A DNA stretch of 64,000 bases, taken from positions 2,170,001-2,234,000 of the forward strand of contig NZ_FQWQ01000001.1 of the NCBI RefSeq assembly GCF_900129725.1, written 5' to 3'. A model generated the notes under the pieces. It worked only from the letters and a program-made list of their open reading frames with translations, did not search any database and was not told the origin of the DNA. The DNA is from Chryseolinea serpens. GTDB lineage: Bacteria > Bacteroidota > Bacteroidia > Cytophagales > Cyclobacteriaceae. The position numbers were made by a program, and so were the translations under genes. This document shows positions 1-8,022 of the stretch, in pieces (positions within the stretch are counted from its first letter, which is position 1; every line of letters begins with the position of its first letter).

Positions 1-846
1 ATTCCCAAAATGATTCCCGACCTCAGTGCAGGTCACATTTCCATTAAATACGGCTTCCGCGGACCCAACTTCGTCACGGTCTCGGCTTGTGCCTCCTCTA
101 CCAATGCCATCTACGATGCCTTCACCTACCTGCGTTTGGGCAAAGCGGATATCATTGTCTCGGGTGGATCAGAAGCTGCTGTGTGCGAGGCAGGTGTAGG
201 CGGTTTCAACGCCATGCGTGCCCTTTCAGAACGCAACGACTCACCCCAAACGGCCTCCCGTCCTTATGACAAGGAACGCGATGGCTTCGTGCTGGGCGAA
301 GGTGCCGGTGCCCTCATCCTGGAAGAATACGAACACGCTAAGCGCCGTGGCGCCAAGATCTATGGCGAAATCCTCGGCGGCGGCATGTCGGCCGATGCCT
401 ATCACATCACGGCGCCCCATCCCGAAGGCGCCGGCATCACCAAAGTGATGCAATATGCCATGGAAGACGCGGGCATCACACCCGACCAAATCGACTACGT
501 CAACACCCACGGCACCTCCACACCCCTGGGCGACATCGGCGAAATTCGCGCCATCCAGAAAGTATTCGGCGATCATGCCTACAAAATGAACATCAGCTCC
601 ACCAAGTCCATGACCGGACACCTGTTGGGCGCAGCCGGTGCCATCGAAAGCATCGCCTGTCTGCTGGCCATCAACCAATCGGTGATCCCTCCCACCATCA
701 ACCACTTCACCGACGACGACGACCTCGACAGCAAGCTGAACCTCACCTTCAACAAAGCCCAACAACGCGAAGTGAAGATCGCACTGAGCAACACGTTTGG
801 ATTTGGAGGACACAATTTCTCGGTGATCCTTAAAAAGGTAGAATAG
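1..846 (+). CDS. fabF: 3-oxoacyl-ACP synthase II (KAS II), 5' end cut by window
   Basis: Condensing enzyme of fatty-acid elongation; it joins malonyl-ACP to acyl-ACP in the cytoplasm. The reading frame is open from base 1, so the N-terminal third lies outside the window. Visible are the nucleophile in VSACASS (Cys about 30 residues in), the first catalytic His in [11 protein letters not shown], and the second in [15 protein letters not shown], followed by the C-terminal NTFGFGGHN motif. The Cys-His-His set marks the KAS I/II class. rnc follows about 780 bp downstream, the usual Bacteroidota order, although here a repeat block separates them. Confidence 0.96.
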   Translation: MPKMIPDLSAGHISIKYGFRGPNFVTVSACASSTNAIYDAFTYLRLGKADIIVSGGSEAAVCEAGVGGFNAMRALSERNDSPQTASRPYDKERDGFVLGEGAGALILEEYEHAKRRGAKIYGEILGGGMSADAYHITAPHPEGAGITKVMQYAMEDAGITPDQIDYVNTHGTSTPLGDIGEIRAIQKVFGDHAYKMNISSTKSMTGHLLGAAGAIESIACLLAINQSVIPPTINHFTDDDDLDSKLNLTFNKAQQREVKIALSNTFGFGGHNFSVILKKVE

Positions 847-861
847 TTCGGGGAGTCGGCA

Positions 862-1110
862 ATCAGGAGCCAGAATCCAGGAGCCAGGAGCCAGAAGCTT
901 ATTCTCGGACTTCAGTAGCCAGTAATCCTTATTCTCGGACTTCAGTAGCCAGTAATCCTTATTCTCGGACTTCAGTAGCCAGTATCCTTATTCTCGGACT
1001 TCAGTAGCCAGTAATCCTTATTCTCTGACTTCAGTAGTCAGTAATCCTTATTCTCGGACTTCAGTAGCCAGAGTCTTTATTCTCGGACTTCAAGTAGTCA
1101 GGGTTTTATT
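862..1110 (+). repeat. Tandem AGCCAG-rich repeat, about 7 units of 30 bp
   Basis: After a short GGAGCCAGAATCCAGGAGCC stretch there are seven consecutive, slightly degenerate units of 29-30 bp built around CTCGGACTTCAGTAGCCAG (unit starts near 901, 931, 961, 990, 1020, 1050, 1079). There are no spacers between units. The block begins 16 bases after the fabF stop. Reverse-complement copies follow at 1328-1550, and related blocks lie at 7016 and 29572. Confidence 0.9.
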
Positions 1111-1327
1111 CTTAGGAGTCCATGATGTTATTCCTCAGACTTCATTCCAGTGGCTAGAAATCAGTATCAGGCGAGCCTGGGAGCCGAGTCGTTACCCTTA
1201 AGAAAATTCATATTACTGTGATTCCATTCAAGTGTCGCTGACATGTCATCTTCTACCCCCATCTATCACTACTGGACTCCGATTCATCCAACTCAATATT
1301 GGCCACTGAAATGTTGGAGAAGATTCG
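1111..1327. other. Intergenic stretch inside the repeat block
   Basis: Degenerate remnants of the same motif (AGGAGTCCATGATG, TTCATTCCAGTGGCTAG) followed by AT-rich sequence. No credible gene is seen. Open frames here have a composition dictated by the repeat. Confidence 0.5.
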
Positions 1328-1550
1328 GGCTCCTGAACTCTGACTCCCAAATGCTAACTCCCGAAGTCCGAAAGCAAAGACTGTGGTTACTAAAAATACT
1401 AATCACTGGAACACCCAGAACAAGCCTTGGCTCCTGGATTCTGACTCCTGAAGTCCGAGAAAAAGATCTTGGCTACTGACTACTGAATACTGGCTACTAA
1501 GAACGCCGATCACAAGCTCCTGACTCCTGGATTCTGGCTCCTGAACACCG
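1328..1550 (-). repeat. Inverted copies of the AGCCAG-rich repeat
   Basis: Read on the minus strand this stretch gives the same vocabulary as 862-1110 (AGCCAGTATTCAGTAG, TCTCGGACTTCAGGAG, AGAATCCAGGAGCC). The two blocks therefore form a long imperfect inverted repeat of about 690 bp between fabF and rnc. A small 13-bp palindrome TGCTAAATTAGCA (1586-1598) lies between the block and rnc. Confidence 0.8.
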
Positions 1551-1624
1551 AATTCCCCCGCCCCTTGCGGTCCATCACTGTTATTTGCTAAATTAGCAGC
1601 CTGTAAATCAATTGATAGAAACGC

Positions 1625-2359
1625 TTGGTTTGGAAAATCCTCAAAATTCCGAAAGGAAAATCAACAACCGATAAGAAGCTGGTGGCGGCTATTGAAAACA
1701 TAGCCGGTTTCACACCATCCAATCTCGAGCTTTACCGTCTTGCCACGGTGCACAGTTCCATCGCGAAAGAGAACGGGACCGGCTACAAGGAGTCCAACGA
1801 ACGCCTGGAATACCTGGGCGATGCCATCCTGGGCGCGGCCGTGGCCGATTTTCTCTTCAAAAAATTTCCCTTCAAACCCGAGGGCTTTCTCACCGAAATC
1901 CGCTCGCGCATCGTCAACCGCGAGGCGCTCAACCTGTTGGCCCGGAAGATCGGCGTCGCCAACATCGTGCAATACGATCAAAAGAACGCCCACCTGCAGC
2001 AAGTCATCCTGGGCAACACCCTCGAAGCGATCGTGGGTGCCATCTACCTGGACAAAGGCTACCTGCGCACCAAGAAATTTGTCATCGACAAGCTCATCAA
2101 TCCCAACTATAACGTAGACGACCTCGTCAATTCCGACTCGAATTTCAAAAGCAAGATCATCGAGTGGGCACAACGCGAGGGCAAGGACGTGCGCTTCGAG
2201 ATCCTGAACGTTAAGAAAGGGCGTAATCACAAAGAATTCACGGCACAGGTGCTGGTCAACAGCGAGGCCAAGGGCACCGGGTACGGCAACAGCAAGAAAA
2301 AAGCGGAACAAGATGCTGCCTTCAAAACCTGCGAAATGCTGAATTTATTGAATAGCTGA
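1625..2359 (+). CDS. rnc: Ribonuclease III
   Basis: Double-strand-specific endoribonuclease that processes rRNA precursors and structured mRNAs. The RNase III signature NERLEYLGDAIL lies at residues 58-69, with a second acidic motif in LGNTLEAIVGAIYLD; a C-terminal dsRNA-binding domain runs from about residue 170 to 240 and ends in SKKKAEQDAA. The length (244 aa) is normal. A stop codon at 1616-1618 in this frame and no in-frame ATG near the N-terminus leave TTG at 1625 as the only reasonable start. Confidence 0.95.
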   Translation: MVWKILKIPKGKSTTDKKLVAAIENIAGFTPSNLELYRLATVHSSIAKENGTGYKESNERLEYLGDAILGAAVADFLFKKFPFKPEGFLTEIRSRIVNREALNLLARKIGVANIVQYDQKNAHLQQVILGNTLEAIVGAIYLDKGYLRTKKFVIDKLINPNYNVDDLVNSDSNFKSKIIEWAQREGKDVRFEILNVKKGRNHKEFTAQVLVNSEAKGTGYGNSKKKAEQDAAFKTCEMLNLLNS

Positions 2360-2409
2360 GGCGTTATCTGCGCATATTCTGTATTGTTTTTCACTGAAAT
2401 CGTAAGCGC

Positions 2410-4239
2410 TTGAAAATAGGAGGAGCCACCGTCAACCAGATCCCGTTCGACTGGGACCACAATTCTGCAAACATCATCGACGCCATCCACGAAGGCATCC
2501 GCCAACAGGTGAAGATCCTTTGCCTGCCCGAGTTGTGCATCACCGGCTATGGGTGTGAAGATCTGTTTCTGAGCGACTGGCTGTCGGAAAGAGCGTGGCA
2601 GGAGTTGCTGCGCATCCGCGAGCATTGCGACAACATTACCGTGAGCGTTGGGTTGCCCATCCGCCTGGGCGGCATCACCTACAACGGCGCCTGCGTCATC
2701 AGCAACAAGGCCATCAAGGGCATCACCCTCAAACAAAACCTGGCGCGCGACGGCGTGCACTACGAACCCCGGTGGTTCAACAACTGGACCAAAAACGAGA
2801 CCCGCGAAGTGGACTACCACGGCGAAAGGATCGTCGTGGGAGACCTCATGTACACCATCGACGGCATCCGCCTCGGCTTCGAGATCTGTGAAGATGCCTG
2901 GCGAAAACACAACCGACCGGGCTACCGGCTCTATGACCGGGGCGTCGACCTCATCTTCAACCCCAGCGCGAGCCACTATGCCATGGGCAAAAGCCTGTTG
3001 CGCGAAGATGAAGTGGTCACCGAAGGCTCGTCCAAGTTCCACTGCGTCTATGTGTTCGCCAACCTGCTGGGCAACGAAGCCGGCCGCATGATCTACGACG
3101 GCGACATCATCATCGGCCAGCACGGCAAGCTGGTGGGCGTGAACAAGCGGCTCTCTTTCAAACCCTATAACCTCATGGCTACTGAAATCAATTTCAGGGA
3201 GCCCGAAAAGACAGAGATCCTCATCTCCTCCGACATCAAGGACAAAAACGAAGAGCTGGCCCAAGCGCTTTCCCTGGCCCTGTTCGACTACCTGCGCAAG
3301 AGCAAAGCCAATGGCTACGTGCTCTCGCTGAGCGGTGGCGCCGACTCCAGCATCTGCGCCGTGATGGTGGCCGAAATGGTGAAGCGGGCCGTGGCCGAAC
3401 TGGGATGGGAAAAGACCCGTGAAGTCCTGAAACTCAAACCCCACACCGAGCAATGGCAAGCCGCCGTGGGGCAACTCCTGACGTGCGCCTACCAGGGCAC
3501 CCGGAACTCCTCCACCGACACCTACGTGGCGGCCGAAGAACTGGCACGCTCCGTGGGCGCGGCCTTTCACCGCTGGGACATCGACGACGAAGTAAATTCC
3601 TACACGCAAAAGATAACCCACGCCATCGGCCGCGAGCTGAAGTGGGATACCGACGACATCACCCTGCAAAACATCCAGGCCCGCACGCGGTCGCCCATCA
3701 TCTGGATGCTGGCCAACGTGAAGCGCGCCGTGCTGCTCACCACCAGCAACCGCAGCGAAGGCGACGTGGGCTATGCCACCATGGATGGCGACACCAGCGG
3801 CAGCCTGGCCCCCATTGCTGGCCTCAGCAAAGTGTTCATTCTCCAATGGCTACGCTGGGCCGAACAAGCCTTGCAACACGATGGTCTCAGCGCCGTGAAC
3901 AACCTCCAGCCTACGGCAGAACTGCGCCCGCTCGAACGGCAGCAAACCGACGAGTCGGACCTGATGCCCTACCCCGTGCTGGCCGAGATCGAGCGCCACG
4001 CCATCCAGGAGCGCAAGTCGCCATTGCAGGTATTCGAAGCCATGAAGACCACCCACGAACCCGAGGTTTTGAAACGCCACATCCGGAAGTTCTTCACCCT
4101 CTGGTCGGCCAACCAATGGAAACGGGAGCGCCTCGCCCCCTCCTTCCACCTGGACGACATCAATGTGGATCCGCGGTCATGGTGCCGTTTCCCCATCCTT
4201 TCATCGGGCTTTGCAGCCGAATTAGCGCTGCTTCCATAG
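2410..4239 (+). CDS. nadE: Glutamine-dependent NAD+ synthetase
   Basis: Last step of NAD+ synthesis: amidation of nicotinic acid adenine dinucleotide with ammonia drawn from glutamine. It is a two-domain protein. The N-terminal nitrilase-type amidase has its Glu-Lys-Cys triad visible as E41 (PELCITGYG), K108 (LKQNLARDG) and C160 (FEICEDAW). The C-terminal ATP pyrophosphatase has the P-loop SGGADSS near 308-314. The length of 609 aa fits the glutaminase-fused class. The start is TTG, 50 bases after rnc, so co-transcription is plausible. Confidence 0.96.
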   Translation: MKIGGATVNQIPFDWDHNSANIIDAIHEGIRQQVKILCLPELCITGYGCEDLFLSDWLSERAWQELLRIREHCDNITVSVGLPIRLGGITYNGACVISNKAIKGITLKQNLARDGVHYEPRWFNNWTKNETREVDYHGERIVVGDLMYTIDGIRLGFEICEDAWRKHNRPGYRLYDRGVDLIFNPSASHYAMGKSLLREDEVVTEGSSKFHCVYVFANLLGNEAGRMIYDGDIIIGQHGKLVGVNKRLSFKPYNLMATEINFREPEKTEILISSDIKDKNEELAQALSLALFDYLRKSKANGYVLSLSGGADSSICAVMVAEMVKRAVAELGWEKTREVLKLKPHTEQWQAAVGQLLTCAYQGTRNSSTDTYVAAEELARSVGAAFHRWDIDDEVNSYTQKITHAIGRELKWDTDDITLQNIQARTRSPIIWMLANVKRAVLLTTSNRSEGDVGYATMDGDTSGSLAPIAGLSKVFILQWLRWAEQALQHDGLSAVNNLQPTAELRPLERQQTDESDLMPYPVLAEIERHAIQERKSPLQVFEAMKTTHEPEVLKRHIRKFFTLWSANQWKRERLAPSFHLDDINVDPRSWCRFPILSSGFAAELALLP

Positions 4240-4246
4240 GTCAAAA

Positions 4247-4267
4247 CCCTCAAAAAGGGCCTTTTTT
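4247..4267 (+). terminator. Weak Rho-independent terminator after nadE
   Basis: A short stem CCCT/AGGG with a CAAAA loop is followed by a run of six T. The stem is only four base pairs, so efficiency is doubtful. Confidence 0.4.
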
Positions 4268-4328
4268 AAGCCATTATTTTTTTTCCGTGAACACCCCCGG
4301 CGAACGCCGAGTCTTTCAATTAACGGAC

Positions 4329-4336
4329 TATATTTG
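4329..4336 (+). promoter_or_regulatory. Bacteroidota -7 element for lgt
   Basis: TATATTTG matches the TAnnTTTG consensus and ends 6 bases before the lgt ATG, implying a very short leader or leaderless mRNA. No clear -33 TTG element is seen. Confidence 0.4.
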
Positions 4337-4342
4337 CCGGCT

Positions 4343-5497
4343 ATGGCTATATTGAGTTACATCATTTGGAACGGCAGCCCGGAGATTTTCACCATCGGCC
4401 GCTTTCCCCTGCGCTGGTACGGTCTCCTGTTCGCACTGGCGTTCCTGATCACACAGCAGATCCTCTACTACATCTATAAAAAAGAAGGCAAGCCCGAACG
4501 CGACGTAGACACCCTCACCATCTACATGGTGATCGCCACCATCATCGGCGCGCGCATGGGCCATGTGCTGTTCTACCAGCCTGAACTGATCTGGGAAAAC
4601 CCGCTGAGCATTTTTCTGCCCTTCACCCTGCATCCCTTTGAATTCACTGGCCTCCAGGGGCTGGCCAGCCACGGCGCGGCCATCGGTATCCTGTTTGCCC
4701 TGTGGTTATATGCCCGCAAAAAGAAACCGGGACAAGCCTATTTCCAGGTCGTAGACCGCATTGTGATCCTCGTGGCCCTGGCCGGGGCGCTGATCCGGTT
4801 GGGGAATTATTTCAATTCCGAGATCATCGGTTTGCCTACCGAAAAGTCGTGGGGTGTTGTGTTTGTGAACCGCTTCACAGACGCCATCACCAGCCCGCGC
4901 CATGATCCCAATGGCGTGATCGAATCGGTCGAATACCAACGCAACGATTCTCTGCCCAGAGGCCAGAACGGCCGGGTGCCGATGAACATCTATATCTTTT
5001 TCAAGAAGGGCACATCGCCCATGCAAGCCGATGACTTCAGCGACCGCAAAGCCCGCGACATTTTAGCCAATACGCTCTACGAATATTTCGATGCCACCGG
5101 CCCCAACACCGTCACCAACACCGTCTCTCTCCCCGACGGCACACTGGCGTCGCGCATTGTCACCTTCGGCATCGTGCGACACCCCGCACAATTGTATGAG
5201 TCCTTTGCGTGCGTAATCCTCTTTTTCCTCCTGTTGTGGATCTGGTCGCACTACAAGGAAAATCTGCCGCAGGGCAGGCTGCTGGGGATCTTCCTCATCT
5301 GGTGTTTTGGACTGCGCTTTTTATTCGAATACCTGAAAGAACCCCAGGAAGCATTCGAAAACGACATGTTCCTGAACATGGGCCAGATCTTGAGCATCCC
5401 CCTGGTCGTGGCAGGCATCGGCATACTTTTGTGGTCCTTCCGGAAAAAGGACGCGGAGCCGACACCGGCCCGAAAAAACGAAGTGCAAAATTCCTGA
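4343..5497 (+). CDS. lgt: Prolipoprotein diacylglyceryl transferase
   Basis: Inner-membrane enzyme that transfers diacylglycerol from phosphatidylglycerol to the lipobox cysteine of prolipoproteins, the first step of lipoprotein maturation. Several membrane helices are visible. Family motifs are RWYGLLFALAF near the N-terminus, GARMGHVLFY, GLASHGAAIG, the Lgt signature region ALIRLGNYFNSEIIG, and HPAQLYE near the C-terminus. Roughly 70 residues between helices (about 175-250) form a hydrophilic insert, as in other Bacteroidota Lgt proteins. ATG 4343 is preferred over an in-frame TTG at 4334 because it begins directly before the first hydrophobic segment. Confidence 0.94.
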   Translation: MAILSYIIWNGSPEIFTIGRFPLRWYGLLFALAFLITQQILYYIYKKEGKPERDVDTLTIYMVIATIIGARMGHVLFYQPELIWENPLSIFLPFTLHPFEFTGLQGLASHGAAIGILFALWLYARKKKPGQAYFQVVDRIVILVALAGALIRLGNYFNSEIIGLPTEKSWGVVFVNRFTDAITSPRHDPNGVIESVEYQRNDSLPRGQNGRVPMNIYIFFKKGTSPMQADDFSDRKARDILANTLYEYFDATGPNTVTNTVSLPDGTLASRIVTFGIVRHPAQLYESFACVILFFLLLWIWSHYKENLPQGRLLGIFLIWCFGLRFLFEYLKEPQEAFENDMFLNMGQILSIPLVVAGIGILLWSFRKKDAEPTPARKNEVQNS

Positions 5498-5551
5498 TTT
5501 TAGGAAAAGTAGCGTTAAACTTGTTTACACTAGAGTGGGTCTTAGCGTTAC

Positions 5552-7012
5552 ATGATGCGGGCAGTTTTCCTTTTTTTTGCATGCTTATTCTTCGCTTCGA
5601 CGGTTTGGGGCGCTCCGGATGCCGGGGTGGTTGCCGATTCGCTGAAGCGTGCGGCTAAACGCAAGCCTACCCCAGCCGACACCACCGGCCACATCCTGCA
5701 TGTGAACCGCATTTTTATCGTCGGAAACCGCATTACCCGCGATCGCATCGTGCTACGCGAGCTTTCCCTCAAACCCGGCGATACCATTTCCAGCGCCCAA
5801 CTGGCCGCCGTGCTGGAACGCGACCGCCGCAAGCTCATCAACACCCGTCTTTTCAACACGGTAGAGCTCAAACCCCTTGAATTCGAGCCCGACCACATCG
5901 ACCTGCTCATCGACATCAACGAACGCTGGTATACCTTCCCATCGCCCATCTTCGAACTGTCGGACCGCAACTTCAACGAATGGTGGCAGAACTATGGCCA
6001 CGACTTCGACCGGGTGAACTACGGCTTGCGACTCTATCAGTACAACATGCGCGGCCGCAACGAAACCCTGCGGCTCACCGCCCAGTTTGGTTTTCAGCGA
6101 AGGTTCGAGATCATGTACCGCTTCCCCTACATCGACCGACAGCAAAAGCAAGGGCTCATCATCAGCGCCGATTTCACAGAAGCCAAGAACCTCGCCTACA
6201 AAACGCTGGACCACAAACTGGTATACGCCCAAGCGGAACATGTCCTGAAGATCACCCGCGGGGCCAGCGTCACCTACACATACCGCGGCTCGTTCTACGA
6301 CACTCATGCCCTGAAAGCCGAATACCGCAGCACCTCCATCGCCGACACCGTGACCCTGCTCAACGCCGAGTACATGGGCAAGGATCAGACCGAGCAGCAG
6401 TTTGGAGTGCTCTCCTACCAGTTCACATCCGATCACCGCGATTACATAGGCTATCCGTTGCGGGGACATCATTTCACGGGAGGAATGGCCAAAGTCGGAT
6501 TGAGCAAGAGCGACAATCTGCGCAAGTTCGAAATGAACGCTTCCTACTCCCGTTATATTGAACTGAAGAACAACTTCTTCCTCTCCAACAACACCGTGGG
6601 CTACTGGAGCACGCCCAACACACTGCCCTATTCGAACTACAGTGCATTGGGTTATGGCCGGCAGTTTGTGCGGGGCTATGAGGTGTATGTGATCGAGGGT
6701 CCCTGGTATGCGCTGAACAAGACCACGTTTAAGAAGCGAATATTTTCACACATCTATAATTGGAATGCTATGCCCATCCGGCAATTCCGGTACATTCCAC
6801 TTTCTATTTATTTGAAATCCTATGCCGACCTGGGCTATGTGCGAAACTATCCCAACTACACCAATAGCTACCGGCTGGCCGACAAGGTTATTTCGGGCGT
6901 TGGTTTGGGGATCGATGTGGTGGCTTCGTATGATGCGGTGATGCGGTTTGAGTATAGTTTCAACGCGGAGGGGGGACATGGATTCTTCTTTAACTTGAAG
7001 CGGGAGTTTTAG
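5552..7012 (+). CDS. Omp85-type outer-membrane protein with POTRA domain (BamA/TamA-like)
   Basis: Has a signal peptide (cleavage after TVWGA), then one or more POTRA-like modules from about residue 45 (VNRIFIVGNRITRDRIVLREL, followed by RDRRKLINTRLFNTVEL), then a C-terminal beta-barrel ending in FFFNLKREF with a terminal Phe. At 486 aa it is much shorter than BamA (five POTRAs), so it is probably one of the small Omp85 paralogues that insert or export a specific substrate. The barrel repeats have alternating aromatic residues. It follows lgt by 54 bp and may be co-transcribed. The substrate is unknown. Confidence 0.8.
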   Translation: MMRAVFLFFACLFFASTVWGAPDAGVVADSLKRAAKRKPTPADTTGHILHVNRIFIVGNRITRDRIVLRELSLKPGDTISSAQLAAVLERDRRKLINTRLFNTVELKPLEFEPDHIDLLIDINERWYTFPSPIFELSDRNFNEWWQNYGHDFDRVNYGLRLYQYNMRGRNETLRLTAQFGFQRRFEIMYRFPYIDRQQKQGLIISADFTEAKNLAYKTLDHKLVYAQAEHVLKITRGASVTYTYRGSFYDTHALKAEYRSTSIADTVTLLNAEYMGKDQTEQQFGVLSYQFTSDHRDYIGYPLRGHHFTGGMAKVGLSKSDNLRKFEMNASYSRYIELKNNFFLSNNTVGYWSTPNTLPYSNYSALGYGRQFVRGYEVYVIEGPWYALNKTTFKKRIFSHIYNWNAMPIRQFRYIPLSIYLKSYADLGYVRNYPNYTNSYRLADKVISGVGLGIDVVASYDAVMRFEYSFNAEGGHGFFFNLKREF

Positions 7013-7015
7013 GAA

Positions 7016-7075
7016 TAGGAGCCAGGAGCCAGAATCCAGGAGCCAGAGCTTATTCTCAGCATTCAATAGCCAGTA
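7016..7075 (+). repeat. Short copy of the AGCCAG-rich repeat
   Basis: GGAGCCAGGAGCCAGAATCC and following text repeat the motif seen at 862-1110, starting within four bases of the preceding stop codon. Confidence 0.8.
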
Positions 7076-7179
7076 GTCAAAAATCCGTTTCTCCTTACGT
7101 CTCTAAATTCGTTTGATCTTTTTTATCCGGATATAGCCGTTTACATTCTTTTTACTTAGCCTATCCCGGGCGTTATTTC

Positions 7180-8022
7180 ATGCTGAAACCTACTCCGGTG
7201 ATGAAGACGCTGTCGTTCGTGATAAGCTTATTTTTGTGGAGGCCGTTGCTCTTTGCTCAAAGTTCGCCTGTGCTTATGGGTGCGCCGGCTGCAGGATGCG
7301 CCTATGCCTCCAGTTGTACGCGGGATGAGTGGGCGCTCTTCAATAATGTTGCTGGCCTGGCGGACGTGAAGAACACAACGGCTGCATTTACTTACAATGC
7401 TGTTCCATCCTTCAAATTATTCAATCGCATGGCGGCTGCAGTAGCTGTGCCAGTGCGCTTTGGCGTGGCGGGGGTCGGTGTTTACCGGTTGGGGAATGAT
7501 CTGTATAACGAACAATTACTGACCGCGGGATTCAGCAATACGTTCGGACTGGCCTCGCTGGGGATCCGGGTGAACTACGTGCAGTATAATGCGGCGGGCT
7601 TTGGAACAAAAGGCGCTTTCAGTTTGAGCTTTGGGGGCATTGCCACCTTGACACCGGCTTTGTCTGTCGGTGCGCACATCATCAACCTGAACCAGCCCGT
7701 GCTTTCCAAAGCCGACGGAGAGCGACTGCCCACGGTAGTTTGTGCGGGCATCGGGCTCAAGGTTGCTCCACAAACCCGAATCACCACCGAAGTGGAGAAA
7801 GACCTGGACTATCCTTTGTTGTGGAAGACCGGACTGGAGTATCGCTTTCAAAAAAAGGTTTTCTTTCGCACTGGCTTTGCGTTTCATCCCAACGCCGGGT
7901 TCTTTGGTTTTGGATTCAAACCCAAAACGCTCTCCATCGACTATGCCTTTCAATACACCGGAAGCCGCGGTGCACATCACGAAGCAACGGTCGCTTATGT
8001 ATTTAACAGGAAACAAAAATGA
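7180..8022 (+). CDS. Outer-membrane beta-barrel protein, PorV/PorQ/FadL-like
   Basis: 280 aa with a signal peptide ending at LLFAQ; an internal ATG at 7201 would give a more typical signal sequence. The mature part has many short beta-strands with alternating hydrophobic residues and the opening GAPAAGCAYASSCTRDEWALFNNVAGLA, where a WALFNNxAGLA-type phrase is typical of the PorV/UPF0164 barrel group. Its TGA overlaps the ATG of the next gene (ATGA at 8019-8022), so the two are translationally coupled and probably act together. The exact function is unknown. Confidence 0.7.
   Translation: MLKPTPVMKTLSFVISLFLWRPLLFAQSSPVLMGAPAAGCAYASSCTRDEWALFNNVAGLADVKNTTAAFTYNAVPSFKLFNRMAAAVAVPVRFGVAGVGVYRLGNDLYNEQLLTAGFSNTFGLASLGIRVNYVQYNAAGFGTKGAFSLSFGGIATLTPALSVGAHIINLNQPVLSKADGERLPTVVCAGIGLKVAPQTRITTEVEKDLDYPLLWKTGLEYRFQKKVFFRTGFAFHPNAGFFGFGFKPKTLSIDYAFQYTGSRGAHHEATVAYVFNRKQK

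Noticed and set aside
862-1110. CRISPR array
   Set aside because: Units follow each other without unique spacers and are degenerate; inverted copies exist nearby. This is a simple tandem repeat.
1243-1479. 78-codon plus-strand frame between fabF and rnc
   Set aside because: Most of it is translated repeat sequence.
2227-3846. Long minus-strand open frame (539 codons) opposite nadE
   Set aside because: It is antisense to a well-conserved gene, has no recognisable motif and arises from GC-rich codon positions of nadE.
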